A stretch of 64,000 bases of DNA from Candidatus Scybalocola faecigallinarum (GCA_018711005.1 DVIT01000027.1:89632-153631); one strand, 5' to 3'. Positions 33,449-41,796 are shown, counted from the stretch's first letter. The notes: generated by a model from the sequence alone, not told the origin. Translations and numbers: made by a program.

Positions 33449-34468
33449 ATGGCAGGATATATTGATATGCACTGTGACACGCTGACGTCCCTGATGGGGA
33501 AGGCTCAGTCCGGTGACCTTATGGAAAATAACTTAAGCGTGGATCTTCAAAGGCTTCAGAACAATGGAAATGCCATTGAGTTTTTTGCTTGCTTTATTTA
33601 TCTTGACCGGTTTAAGTCAGAAGCCGGTGAGGCTTTGGACAATGCAGCCGGGCAGGGCCGGTGGGATCTGGACCGGGCCTGGGCCTATACCATGGATGTG
33701 CTGGATTTTTATGAGGAAAACCAGAAAAAGTACAGCCATGCCCTTTACACTGTAAAAAGCGCCCGGGATGCCCGGTTTGTTTTAAGCCGGGAAAAGCCGG
33801 GACTGTGCGGTGGCCTGCTGACTGTAGAAGAAGGGGGGATCCTGGACGGATCCATGGAGCGCCTGAATACTTTATTTAATCGCGGCGTGCGTCTTATGAC
33901 CCTTACATGGAACTTTGACAACTGTCTTGGCCACCCGAATTCCAGGGATGCTTCAAAAAATGCCCTTGGCCTGACGCCTTTTGGCTTTTCAGTCATTGAA
34001 GCCATGGAAAAAATGGGTATGATGGTGGATGTTTCCCATTTATCCGACGGAGGCTTTTATGATGTGGCTCAGCACATGAAGAAGCCCTTTGTCGCATCCC
34101 ACTCCAATGCCAGAGCCTTGTGTCCGCACCCCAGAAATCTGACAGACCACATGATCCGTACATTGGCAGACCACGGCGGTGTTGCCGGTTTAAATTTCTG
34201 CCCTGCATTTTTGGACGAAAAGAACGGCTCCACAGTGGAGGCAATGACCGCTCATGTTCATCACATGATCCGCGTAGGCGGTGAAGATGTGGTGGCTTTA
34301 GGCACGGACTTTGACGGCATCAGCGGTCCCCTGGAAATCCCCCACACCGGGAAGATGGAGCTGCTTTACCATGCCCTGAAAACATCCGGGCTCACCCAGC
34401 GGGTACTGGACAAGCTCTGGTACGGCAATGTTCTTCGGGTCATGGAGGATGTGATGGGAGATTTGTGA
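33449..34468 (+). CDS. Membrane dipeptidase-type zinc peptidase (family M19)
   Basis: 339 residues, no signal peptide, so probably cytoplasmic. Zinc and substrate residues are in place: DMHCDTL at the N-terminus, LTVEEGG with the bridging glutamate, VDVSHLSDGGFYDV, VASHSNARALCPHPRNL and LGTDFDG. M19 enzymes hydrolyse a range of dipeptides, including some with a D-residue. ATG at 33449 has GAGGAGG upstream; the longer frame overlapping yqeG is not used. The gene is the last of the run beginning with the aroD-aroK fusion. Dispersed repeats follow. Confidence 0.93.
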   Translation: MAGYIDMHCDTLTSLMGKAQSGDLMENNLSVDLQRLQNNGNAIEFFACFIYLDRFKSEAGEALDNAAGQGRWDLDRAWAYTMDVLDFYEENQKKYSHALYTVKSARDARFVLSREKPGLCGGLLTVEEGGILDGSMERLNTLFNRGVRLMTLTWNFDNCLGHPNSRDASKNALGLTPFGFSVIEAMEKMGMMVDVSHLSDGGFYDVAQHMKKPFVASHSNARALCPHPRNLTDHMIRTLADHGGVAGLNFCPAFLDEKNGSTVEAMTAHVHHMIRVGGEDVVALGTDFDGISGPLEIPHTGKMELLYHALKTSGLTQRVLDKLWYGNVLRVMEDVMGDL

Positions 34469-34479
34469 GGTTGGGGTTC

Positions 34480-34720
34480 TGTTTACCTGGCTTCGGCCCT
34501 GATCTCCATAATCCTTTTTATGGCTGTAGGATTTTGCTCCGACTTCGGTCTGATTTGTGATTTTGTTGCTTTTGACCGAACAATTTAGTCTCATAATACC
34601 CCCAAATAAGAGAAAACGTCATTTTTGACCGTACAATTTGGTTCAACTGTACCCGTAAATAGGAGAAAAACGCCATTTTTGACCGAACTGGGTTCAAAAT
34701 CATCCCAGTGCTGCCAAAAG
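34480..34720. repeat. Family D repeat followed by an approximately 54-bp direct repeat
   Basis: 34492-34560 matches the element at 12130-12250: TTCGGCCCTGATCT, then GGCTGTAGGATTTTGCTC and ACTTCGGTCTGATTTG. It runs into imperfect direct repeats starting at 34574, 34627 and 34681 (GACCGAACAATTTAGT / GACCGTACAATTTGGT / GACCGAACTGGGTT), each of the first two ending in AGAGAAAACGTCATTTTT-like sequence. Open frames on the minus strand here only reflect the repeats. Confidence 0.75.
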
Positions 34721-34773
34721 CCACTTCCATTCCAAAACAAAATACTCAAACTTGAGGAAGAACCAAAAATGAA

Positions 34774-34971
34774 ATGAGTGGTGAAACCAGATTCAAAAGA
34801 CCTGTTTGGGGTGAAAGTTCAGATATATGTATGGTGAGTTATATTACAACAGATGGTTATCCGGTAACAAAAGCGTTATTAATGCTAAGGAAGAAGGATT
34901 GGATACGGAATGCCAACAGTATGTACTATCGTACGGAAGGAAATCTACTGAATGAAATCGTATATAGATAA
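34774..34971 (+). pseudogene. Likely N-terminal remnant of a pyridoxamine 5'-phosphate oxidase-like protein
   Basis: 65 codons. The segment CMVSYITTDGYPVTKALL resembles the start of the flavin-binding split barrel of PPOX-like/general stress proteins, where a dGyP.t..l pattern is usual. A normal member would be 130 residues or more, and nothing recognisable continues downstream. There is no good ribosome-binding site. The short frame is followed directly by a terminator, so the fragment may keep its original 3' end with the middle deleted. The identification rests on a short motif and is uncertain. Confidence 0.4.
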
Positions 34972-34978
34972 AAATGAG

Positions 34979-35014
34979 AACTGGATTTCACTTGCTTGTG
35001 GAGTCCGGTTTTTT
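34979..35014 (+). terminator. Intrinsic terminator after the PPOX-like remnant
   Basis: 13-bp stem (34979-34991 with 34998-35010) that includes three G-U pairs, a 6-base loop and a T run. It isolates the following fic gene from upstream transcription. Confidence 0.75.
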
Positions 35015-35095
35015 ATGTTGTGCGAAGTGAAATTTCCGGAATCGGCAAAATGCATTGAATAATTCAGAAGCTCGATAGATTTATTGCCGGTAATG

Positions 35096-35104
35096 TGATA
35101 TACT
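35096..35104 (+). promoter_or_regulatory. Extended -10 promoter of the fic gene
   Basis: TGATATACT: a TGn extended -10 with TATACT, about 50 bases before the fic start. No good -35 box is seen, which is common for extended -10 promoters. Confidence 0.5.
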
Positions 35105-35155
35105 ATAACGTAGGTTCATGTAGTATTTAATTTGATTGAAAACGGAGGAGCGCAG

Positions 35156-36046
35156 ATGGGATACCTTTCAGTTGCTGAAATCGCAAAAAAATGGAATATA
35201 TCGGAGCGCAGTGTGAGAAATTACTGTGCGCACGGGCGTGTGCAGGGGGCTTTTCTTACTGGAAAGACCTGGAATATTCCGGAAAACGCCGAAAAACCGG
35301 AGCGCTCCAACAAAAAGAAGGAACATCCGCTTACACTGCTGGATGTTTTGCAGGAAGAAAAAGCAAGTAAATATTCCGGCGGTATTTACCATAAGACACA
35401 AATTGAATTAACGTATAACTCAAACCATATGGAGGGAAGCCGTCTGACCCATGATCAGACCCGATATATTTTTGAAACTAATACTATTGGCGTGGAAAAT
35501 GAAGTTCTTAATGTGGATGATGTGATTGAAACGGTAAATCATTTTCGATGTATTGATATGATCATCGACCATGCAAAAGCTGCTTTGACTGAGAAGTTTA
35601 TCAAGGAGCTTCATCTGACTTTAAAACGCGGTACAAGCGATTCCAGAAAAGACTGGTTTGCAGTAGGGGACTATAAAAAATTGCCGAATGAGGTGGGTGG
35701 CATGGATACTGCCTTGCCTGAAGAAGTGGCCGGCAGGATGAAAGCATTGCTGACAGAGTATAACGCAAAAGAAGAAAAGAGATTTGAAGATATTCTGGAT
35801 TTCCATGTAAAGTTTGAGAAAATCCATCCGTTTCAGGACGGCAATGGCCGTGTGGGCAGGCTGATTATGTTTCGGGAGTGTTTGAAATATAATATTGTTC
35901 CGTTCATTATTGAGGAGAATTTGAAGATGTTCTATTATCGGGGGTTGAAAGAATGGGACAATGAAAAAGGCTATCTGACAGATACCTGCCTGACCGCACA
36001 GGATCGATATAAGGCGTATTTGGATTATTTCAGAATCCCATATTAA
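35156..36046 (+). CDS. Fic domain protein with N-terminal helix-turn-helix
   Basis: 296 residues. Residues 1-60 form a MerR-like winged helix (LSVAEIAKKWNISERSVRNYCAHGRVQGAF...), followed by a short lysine-rich linker. The Fic part has the inhibitory-helix motif SNHMEG (S/TxxxEG/N) near residue 90, placing the autoinhibitory helix N-terminal to the core, and an intact catalytic motif HPFQDGNGRVGR near residue 225. Such proteins transfer AMP (or another nucleotide moiety) to a target hydroxyl. Self-inhibition and the HTH suggest a regulated enzyme that binds DNA or controls its own expression. The target is unknown. ATG at 35156 with GGAGG; the upstream TTG frame is not used. A 52-bp piece of the gene is repeated downstream. 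Confidence 0.93.
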   Translation: MGYLSVAEIAKKWNISERSVRNYCAHGRVQGAFLTGKTWNIPENAEKPERSNKKKEHPLTLLDVLQEEKASKYSGGIYHKTQIELTYNSNHMEGSRLTHDQTRYIFETNTIGVENEVLNVDDVIETVNHFRCIDMIIDHAKAALTEKFIKELHLTLKRGTSDSRKDWFAVGDYKKLPNEVGGMDTALPEEVAGRMKALLTEYNAKEEKRFEDILDFHVKFEKIHPFQDGNGRVGRLIMFRECLKYNIVPFIIEENLKMFYYRGLKEWDNEKGYLTDTCLTAQDRYKAYLDYFRIPY

Positions 36047-36086
36047 GTAAGATGATTTTTAAATTTGGGGAATCTGCAAAAACATT

Positions 36087-36117
36087 GTAACAGTTCAGCC
36101 GGAAGGCTGAACTATTA
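36087..36117. repeat. Family C palindrome copy (GTTCAGCC/GGCTGAAC)
   Basis: GTTCAGCC (36093-36100), loop GGAA, GGCTGAAC (36105-36112), extended outward by GTAA...TTAC with one mismatch. It shares its GTAAC..TTCAGCC design with the larger palindrome at 63513-63558. Confidence 0.65.
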
Positions 36118-36169
36118 CAAACCATATGGAGGGAAGTCGTCTGACCCATGATCGGACCAGATATATTTC
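36118..36169 (+). pseudogene. Partial duplicate of the fic coding sequence
   Basis: 52 bases matching 35421-35472 inside the fic gene with four substitutions. The copied piece encodes the inhibitory-helix segment (NHMEGSRLTHD...). It is bounded on the left by the family C palindrome. It has no start and cannot encode a protein by itself. It is either a leftover of a second fic copy or a recombination footprint. Confidence 0.8.
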
Positions 36170-36221
36170 TGGATAACAGATGTGGAAACAAAGCATGGTG
36201 GACGATTTATCCGTAAGGGAC

Positions 36222-37436
36222 TTAATTCCATTCGCCGGCAGTCAGAAAGTCCCGGATGTTGCGATGGCGGATTCCATTCCGGCTCATGTCAAGTTCATCC
36301 ATTGTGACAACATATTTGGGAAAATTATCACAGATGGAATCATAGACCCCGAATTCCCGCTGAACTGTACTTTCATCTGCCAGCAGGTATGCCACCTGGA
36401 CATAGAGCTTTTCGCCACGCTGGTCACAGACAAAATCAATCTCCTTGTCACCGATTTTTCCAACGGTTACTTTGTACCCCCGGCGAAGCAGTTCCATGTA
36501 GACAATGTTTTCCAGAATCAGGTTGATGTCGCGCATATTGCCGCCGAAAACAGCTTCCCGGATACCATGATCCGCAATATAGTATTTTTCGTTAGTAGAC
36601 AAAATTTGTTTTCCATGCAAATCTTCACGCCTGACCTGATAAAAAAGATAGGAATCACAACAATATTTGATGTAATTTAATACGGTATCGGTTGATGTGA
36701 AACGACGTTCATTTTTCAAAAACTTCACCAGAGAGGAAGCAGAAAAAGTAGTGCCGATATTGGCGATAACATATGCAATAATACGTTCCAACAGGTCTAC
36801 ATCCCGCACTTTGTTCCGTTTCACAATGTCTTTTAGCTGGACAGAGTTGAACAAGTCGGTCAGATACTGTTTTACTGGATCTTCCTCATAGCGGATATTG
36901 GCAAGATACGGCATTCCGCCAGCCAGAAGATATTTTTGGAAGCATTGCTGCATAGATGCATCTGGGGCAATGGAGTGGTACAGTTCCAAAAATTCAGTAA
37001 AAGAAAATGGGTAAATGACAAACTCCACATAGCGACCACCCAGATAGGTTGCCAGTTCGCCGGAGAGCAGCTTGGCGTTGGAGCCAGTGATATAGATGTC
37101 ACAATCCAGGGAAACACGGAAGGAATTGATACACTTTTCCCAATCTGCCACTTCCTGAATTTCATCGAAAAACAGGTAAACTTTTCCCTCCATATGTTTT
37201 GCCCGTTGAAGGATTTCCTCGTGCAAAGCCATTGCGTTTAGAAGATATGCATATCGTAAATCCTCAAAATTGATGGAGATAAAGTTTTCCTCACTTACAC
37301 CATTGAAACGCAATTCATCTTGAATCAACTCCAACATGACAGATTTGCCGGAACGTCGGATGCCGGTCATGACTTTTACCAGTTCCTTTCCGATAAATGG
37401 GCGGATACGTTTCATATATGTTTCCCTTTTAATCAT
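36222..37436 (-). CDS. AAA_14/DUF4143 family ATPase
   Basis: 404 residues. Walker A GIRRSGKS at residues 25-32, Walker B VYLFFDEIQEV near 80, sensor ITGSNAKLLSGELATYLGGRY, then a DUF4143-like C-terminal region (VYMELLRRGYKVTVGKIGDKEIDFVCDQ...) with an ExK-type motif like that of restriction-type nucleases. The family is widespread in Bacteroidetes and Firmicutes, often in accessory regions, and its function is unsettled. ATG at 37436 has AGGAGG upstream. Promoter and a perfect 26-bp palindrome precede it. It faces the Fic gene tail-to-tail. Confidence 0.9.
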   Translation of the reverse strand: MIKRETYMKRIRPFIGKELVKVMTGIRRSGKSVMLELIQDELRFNGVSEENFISINFEDLRYAYLLNAMALHEEILQRAKHMEGKVYLFFDEIQEVADWEKCINSFRVSLDCDIYITGSNAKLLSGELATYLGGRYVEFVIYPFSFTEFLELYHSIAPDASMQQCFQKYLLAGGMPYLANIRYEEDPVKQYLTDLFNSVQLKDIVKRNKVRDVDLLERIIAYVIANIGTTFSASSLVKFLKNERRFTSTDTVLNYIKYCCDSYLFYQVRREDLHGKQILSTNEKYYIADHGIREAVFGGNMRDINLILENIVYMELLRRGYKVTVGKIGDKEIDFVCDQRGEKLYVQVAYLLADESTVQREFGVYDSICDNFPKYVVTMDELDMSRNGIRHRNIRDFLTAGEWN

Positions 37437-37465
37437 GGGAATCCCTCCTTTCCATTTTCACTTTT

Positions 37466-37494
37466 AGTATATTTCATTTATACTCGAAAATCAA
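37466..37494 (-). promoter_or_regulatory. Promoter of the DUF4143-type ATPase gene
   Basis: On the minus strand TTGATT (37489-37494), 17 bases, TATACT (37466-37471), about 30 bases from the start codon. The 26-bp palindrome ends 12 bases upstream of the -35 box. Confidence 0.75.
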
Positions 37495-37506
37495 TGAAAT
37501 TTTTCT

Positions 37507-37532
37507 TTTTTATCGTTTATAAACGATAAAAA
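37507..37532. promoter_or_regulatory. Perfect 26-bp palindrome upstream of the ATPase gene
   Basis: TTTTTATCGTTTA followed by its exact complement, with no spacer. A second, non-concentric inverted pair TCGAAAAT (37484-37491) and ATTTTCGA (37536-37543) overlaps the region. The placement just upstream of a -35 box suggests a regulator site. A transcript from it could also fold. The rest of the 37437-37799 gap holds a short TATCATT/AATGATG repeat (about 37693) and no recognisable gene or riboswitch. Confidence 0.65.
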
Positions 37533-37799
37533 CAAATTTTCGACACTGTTTGACGACTATAAATTCGGTTATACAAAAGGATGTCTTGAGATACAGAAGA
37601 AATCATACAAAAACTTGCGCAGCTTTAGTCATATATTGCTGTAAATAGGGAAGATGCTCATTGCTGGTTGAAAGCCATAGATAAAACGGTTATCATTAAA
37701 ATGATGTAGTCTGGCATGATCCTAAGCGCTGCTCAGGGAGAACAAGGGCTGACGGATGGGTGCCGGGCCGGAAATTTTATTTTGGGGAGGAATTTATAA

Positions 37800-39164
37800 A
37801 TGAGCCAGGTACAAAAGAGGGAAGGCGGATCCATGGACATGACCCAGGGAAGTCCATACAGGCTGATCTTCCTGTTCTCTATTCCATTGCTGATCGGCAA
37901 TATTTTGCAGCAGTTCTACAACATGGTTGACAGTATCGTTGTAGGGAATATTGTAGGAGCGAAAGCGCTGGCAGCAGTAGGCACCGGATTTCCGGTAATT
38001 TTTATGCTCAGTTCCCTGTTTATGGGTATCGGAAATGGAGCAACGGTCATGGTATCCCAGTTTTACGGAGCCAAAGATTTTGACCGGCTGAGAGTGACGG
38101 TGACAACCATCTATAAGTCCATGCTGATTGCTATTATACCTTTATCGGTCCTTGGAATTTTCATCAGCCGTCCGCTGCTTATGTTAATGCAGGTTCCTGA
38201 CGATGGCACACTGGATATGGCCGCGGTTTACATGATCGTCATTTTTGTGGGGCTGATCGGTTCTATGGGGTACAATATTAATGCAGGTATTTTGCAGGGC
38301 CTTGGAGACAGCCGTACATCATTGCTCTTTTTGGCTATTGCTGCAGTCATTAATGTTGTTCTTGACCTGACCTTTACGGCAGGAATACGCATGGGCGTTT
38401 TCGGCGTTGCGCTGGCCACGATCATTGCCCAGCTTTGTTCATGGCTTTTCGGCCTGTTTTATATTCAGAAAAAGTATACGATTATTAAGATCAATTTCCG
38501 GCATATGGAATTTGATAAAGTTCTTTTCCGTCAGGCCCTTCGCCTTGGGATTCCTTCCGGGATTCAGCAGATGTGTTTTTCAATAGGGATCATGGTCATG
38601 CAGGCCCTGGTTAATGGCTACGGTTCCACATTTATGGCAGGATTTAACGGAGCCAATAAGATCGACTCCTTTGCCTTTATGCCTGTACAAAGCTATTCCA
38701 TTGCAGTGACCACTTATACAGGACAAAATATTGGCGCTCACCTTCTGGACCGGGTGAAAAAGGGGGTTAAGGCCGGTTTGATCTTATCCTTTATAACGTG
38801 TATTGTGATTGGCGGGATCTTATATCCCATCAGCGATCTGTTTATGCGCATGTTTTCATCAGATCCCGGCGTTATTGAGTCTGGCGTATGGTACCTTCAC
38901 AGCGTTTTGCCGTTTTATGTACTCCTTGCCGCAGGATTTATGTACAGCAGTGTATTAAAAGGCTCCGGGGAAATGATCATTCCCCTGATTTCATCTATTG
39001 TAGGATTGTGGCTTGCCCGTATCCCGTCAGCGTATTTGCTGGACTACTTTTTTGGACAGCAATATATTTACTTTTCCTATGCCATTGGCTGGGTTTTTGG
39101 GTTTATCATACCATTTATTGCTTACCGGAGAGGAAAATGGAAAAATAAGAGTATTATTAAGTAA
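37800..39164 (+). CDS. MATE family efflux transporter
   Basis: 454 residues with about twelve hydrophobic segments. The start MDMTQGSPYRLIFLFSIPLLIGNILQQFYNMVDSIVVG is typical of MATE/DinF-like exporters, and the second half repeats the pattern (QALRLGIPSGIQQMCFSIG). These proteins export cationic drugs, dyes or metabolites using a Na+ or H+ gradient. The substrate cannot be told from sequence. ATG at 37800 with GGGGAGG upstream. It has a bidirectional terminator at its end, so it forms a single-gene unit. Confidence 0.94.
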   Translation: MSQVQKREGGSMDMTQGSPYRLIFLFSIPLLIGNILQQFYNMVDSIVVGNIVGAKALAAVGTGFPVIFMLSSLFMGIGNGATVMVSQFYGAKDFDRLRVTVTTIYKSMLIAIIPLSVLGIFISRPLLMLMQVPDDGTLDMAAVYMIVIFVGLIGSMGYNINAGILQGLGDSRTSLLFLAIAAVINVVLDLTFTAGIRMGVFGVALATIIAQLCSWLFGLFYIQKKYTIIKINFRHMEFDKVLFRQALRLGIPSGIQQMCFSIGIMVMQALVNGYGSTFMAGFNGANKIDSFAFMPVQSYSIAVTTYTGQNIGAHLLDRVKKGVKAGLILSFITCIVIGGILYPISDLFMRMFSSDPGVIESGVWYLHSVLPFYVLLAAGFMYSSVLKGSGEMIIPLISSIVGLWLARIPSAYLLDYFFGQQYIYFSYAIGWVFGFIIPFIAYRRGKWKNKSIIK

Positions 39165-39203
39165 AAAATGCTCCCCAGGAATCATCCTGTGGGAGCATTT
39201 TAA
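39164..39203. terminator. Bidirectional terminator between the MATE gene and efp
   Basis: AAAATGCTCCC and CAGGA pair with TCCTG and GGGAGCATTTT around a short loop; one arm is slightly offset by a bulge. A-rich and T-rich flanks allow action in both directions. Confidence 0.85.
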
Positions 39204-39214
39204 ATCGAACAAAA

Positions 39215-39772
39215 TTAAACTCTGGAAAGATATTCGCCGGTTCTTGTGTCGATTTTGATCTTATCGCCGATCTCAACGAATAACGGAACGTTGATCTGAG
39301 CGCCAGTTTCCACAACAGCGGGCTTTGTTGCGCCTGTGGAAGTATCGCCTTTGAAGCCGGGCTCGGTCTGAGTTACTTCAAGCTCTACAAATAACGGAGG
39401 TTCTACAGAGAATACCTGACCGTTGTGGGAGAGCATTTTAACCATTTCGTTTTCCTTAACAAACTTTAATGCGTCGCCTACGTCCTCACTGTTGAGAGCG
39501 ATCTGATCATAGGTTTCCACATCCATGAAATGATACAGGTCGCCATCATTATATAAATACTGCATGTCAGCTCTGTCAATATGAGCCTGCGGACATTTTT
39601 CTGTAGGACGGAAAGTTTTTTCTACGATACCGCCGTTCTTAATATTTTTTAATTTGGTGCGGACAAATGCGGCACCCTTTCCTGGTTTTACATGCTGAAA
39701 TTCAATGACCTGATAAACATTTCCCTCGAACTCGATGGTTAAGCCATTTCTGAAATCACCTGCTGATACCAT
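39215..39772 (-). CDS. efp: Elongation factor P
   Basis: 185 residues, the standard length, with all three OB/KOW-like domains: [40 protein letters not shown] at the start and [17 protein letters not shown] at the end. EF-P relieves ribosome stalling at polyproline. The lysine in KPGKGAAF is the tip residue; which modification it receives cannot be seen, and no EpmA/EpmB genes are in the window. ATG at 39772 follows GGAGG with 11-base spacing. Promoter at 39821-39849. Confidence 0.97.
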   Translation of the reverse strand: MVSAGDFRNGLTIEFEGNVYQVIEFQHVKPGKGAAFVRTKLKNIKNGGIVEKTFRPTEKCPQAHIDRADMQYLYNDGDLYHFMDVETYDQIALNSEDVGDALKFVKENEMVKMLSHNGQVFSVEPPLFVELEVTQTEPGFKGDTSTGATKPAVVETGAQINVPLFVEIGDKIKIDTRTGEYLSRV

Positions 39773-39820
39773 GTATATTGAATCCTCCTTTTTAGTATGC
39801 TTTGTATATTAGCTCTTTTA

Positions 39821-39849
39821 AGTATAAATAATAAACGTGATTTTTTCAA
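39821..39849 (-). promoter_or_regulatory. Sigma-A promoter of efp
   Basis: On the minus strand TTGAAA (39844-39849), 17 bases, TATACT (39821-39826). Confidence 0.8.
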
Positions 39850-39908
39850 CTGTTTTTTTGCATAAGACCAAAGCGTATCTAAATTTTTTATAAAGTGTCG
39901 GGATTTTG

Positions 39909-39937
39909 TTGACTTTTAGAAGTGTGCAGGCTAATGT
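39909..39937 (+). promoter_or_regulatory. Candidate promoter of the phospholipase D-like gene
   Basis: TTGACT (39909-39914), 17 bases, TAATGT (39932-39937). The -10 box is only a partial match; another TTGACG at about 39953 lacks a -10 partner. Confidence 0.45.
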
Positions 39938-39980
39938 ATTGTGTTGACGATATTTATGATAAAGGAGCTGAAGGCGTTAT

Positions 39981-41441
39981 ATGGACTATGAAAAGGCGGA
40001 AAAAGGCATCCGGGTTCCGAATGTTATAAAAAGGCACCGGATCGCGTTTATGGTGCTGGGAGTGATCCTTTATGTGGTCATTGGCGCACTGGCACCGTTT
40101 ATGCATTACAGCCCCGTTTCCCAAAGCTTTCAGGAAAGCTTTAATGCCCAAGATATTCTTGAGCCGGAAGTATCGCCAGACCGGGCTATGATCCTGGAAA
40201 CCAATACAAGCGCCTGGGAGGAGCGTATCCGGCTGATGAATATGGCCTCGGAGAGGATCATTTTATCTACATTTGATATGAGAGACGGAGAAAGCACCCG
40301 GGATCTTTTGGCTGTGCTTTTGCACAAAGCAGATGAAGGGGTGCAGGTACAGATCCTGGTGGACGGATTTTCCGATTTCCTGCGCATGGAAGGACGGCCG
40401 GTATTCTATGCTCTGTCCTCCCATCCAAACGTGGAGATACGCATTTATAATCCCATAAGGCCCTGGTTTCCGTGGACATTGCAGGGGCGCATGCATGATA
40501 AATATGTGATCGCAGACGATCAGGCATATATTCTTGGGGGAAGAAATACATTTGACTACTTTATCGGTGATTATGAAACGGAAAATAAGAGCTTTGACCG
40601 GGAACTGCTCATTTACAATTCCAAAGGCCCCGGAGAAAGCTCACTGAACGGCCTTATGGCATACTTTCAGGAAGTATGGAACCTGGAGGTGTGCCGGATT
40701 TTTCATGATGACCCGGATCTGGCGGAAAGAAAAAAAGTGCAGGGGCAGCGGCGGTTGCTGGAGGAGCGGTATGACCATTTACAGGAAGTACGCCCGGATT
40801 TGTTTGAACCCTTTGATTATGCTCAGGTGACCGAACCTACCCAGGGGGTGGAGCTTTTGTCCGGAGAAACAGGCATTTATGGAAAGGAGCCAAGAGTCTT
40901 TTATATGCTGTCCCAGCTTATGGCCCACGCTCAGGAGCAGGTGATCATCCATACCCCTTATGCTGTGTGCAATGACTATATGTATGATACGCTGACCAAT
41001 CTGTGCGCTCAGGTGCCGGAGGTGACGATGATGGTCAATTCTGTGGAAAACGGAGATAATCTTGTGGCTTCCAGTGACTATTTGAAAAATAAAGGGCATC
41101 TGATAGAGACCGGACTGGAAATTTATGAATATGACGGCGGCATTTCTTCGCACGGAAAGTCGGTAGTGATTGACAATGACATTTCCATTGTAGGCTCCTA
41201 TAATCTGGATCTTCGGAGTACCTACATGGACACAGAGCTGATGCTTGTTGTAAAAAGTGAAGCAGTGACTCAGGAACTGACCGGCTACATGGAAGATATG
41301 CACCAGGACTGTCGGAAGGTGATCGATGCTAAGACTTACGAAACACCGCCCCATTTGGACATTGCCCGGATCCCTCCGGCAAAGCGGTTCTTTTTGGGCT
41401 TTCTTGGGATTTTGCTGGCGCCTTTTCGGTGTGTGATCTGA
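39981..41441 (+). CDS. Phospholipase D-like protein (cardiolipin synthase-like)
   Basis: 486 residues. One N-terminal membrane segment (about residues 22-45), then two PLD half-sites: MHDKYVIADDQAYILGGRN and SHGKSVVIDNDISIVGSYN, both HxKxxxxD with the trailing G-(S/G)-x-N. A short hydrophobic stretch ends the protein. Cardiolipin synthases share this layout but usually have two N-terminal segments. A phospholipid or other phosphodiester substrate is likely; cardiolipin synthesis is not proven. Followed after 34 bases by a PadR gene, possibly its regulator. ATG at 39981 has AAAGGAG upstream. Confidence 0.88.
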   Translation: MDYEKAEKGIRVPNVIKRHRIAFMVLGVILYVVIGALAPFMHYSPVSQSFQESFNAQDILEPEVSPDRAMILETNTSAWEERIRLMNMASERIILSTFDMRDGESTRDLLAVLLHKADEGVQVQILVDGFSDFLRMEGRPVFYALSSHPNVEIRIYNPIRPWFPWTLQGRMHDKYVIADDQAYILGGRNTFDYFIGDYETENKSFDRELLIYNSKGPGESSLNGLMAYFQEVWNLEVCRIFHDDPDLAERKKVQGQRRLLEERYDHLQEVRPDLFEPFDYAQVTEPTQGVELLSGETGIYGKEPRVFYMLSQLMAHAQEQVIIHTPYAVCNDYMYDTLTNLCAQVPEVTMMVNSVENGDNLVASSDYLKNKGHLIETGLEIYEYDGGISSHGKSVVIDNDISIVGSYNLDLRSTYMDTELMLVVKSEAVTQELTGYMEDMHQDCRKVIDAKTYETPPHLDIARIPPAKRFFLGFLGILLAPFRCVI

Positions 41442-41475
41442 AAATTGGATAAATTAGAAAGAGGATGTGAACGTT

Positions 41476-41796
41476 ATGATCTTTAATACAAGCGCCCCCC
41501 TTCTTGACGCCATTGTTTTGGCAGTGGCGTCAGGAGAGCCGGAAGGAACTTACGGATATAAGATTACCCAGGAGGTCCGGTCTGTGATCGGCATTTCCGA
41601 ATCAACCTTGTATCCGGTGCTGCGCCGCCTGCAAAAGGACGGATGCCTGGCCACCTATGATATTCAGTATGGGGGACGCAACCGCCGTTATTATAAGGTG
41701 ACCCAGCTGGGGATGGAGCAGTTGGAGGCTTACCGGGCTGCCTGGGCGGATTATTCCCAAAAAATCTCCGGGATCCTGGGCCAGGGAAAGAAATAA
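41476..41796 (+). CDS. PadR family transcriptional regulator
   Basis: 106 residues. The winged-helix core is clear: GTYGYKITQEV, SESTLYPVLRRLQKDGCL and GGRNRRYYKVTQLG. PadR proteins repress nearby genes, often for transporters or membrane stress. An in-frame GTG at 41467 sits too close to the GAGG site, so the ATG at 41476 is chosen. It follows the phospholipase D-like gene, which is its most likely target or partner. The spoIIIA operon starts 60 bases downstream, on its own promoter. Confidence 0.92.
   Translation: MIFNTSAPLLDAIVLAVASGEPEGTYGYKITQEVRSVIGISESTLYPVLRRLQKDGCLATYDIQYGGRNRRYYKVTQLGMEQLEAYRAAWADYSQKISGILGQGKK

Noticed and set aside
34298..34730. Minus-strand frames (98 and 70 codons) after the dipeptidase gene
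   Set aside because: They arise from family D and the 54-bp direct repeats; the apparent protein repeats copy the DNA repeat.
37600..37799. Possible riboswitch upstream of the MATE gene
   Set aside because: MATE genes are sometimes riboswitch-controlled, but I could not match guanidine, PreQ1, xanthine or other known cores, and no strong terminator/antiterminator pair is visible.
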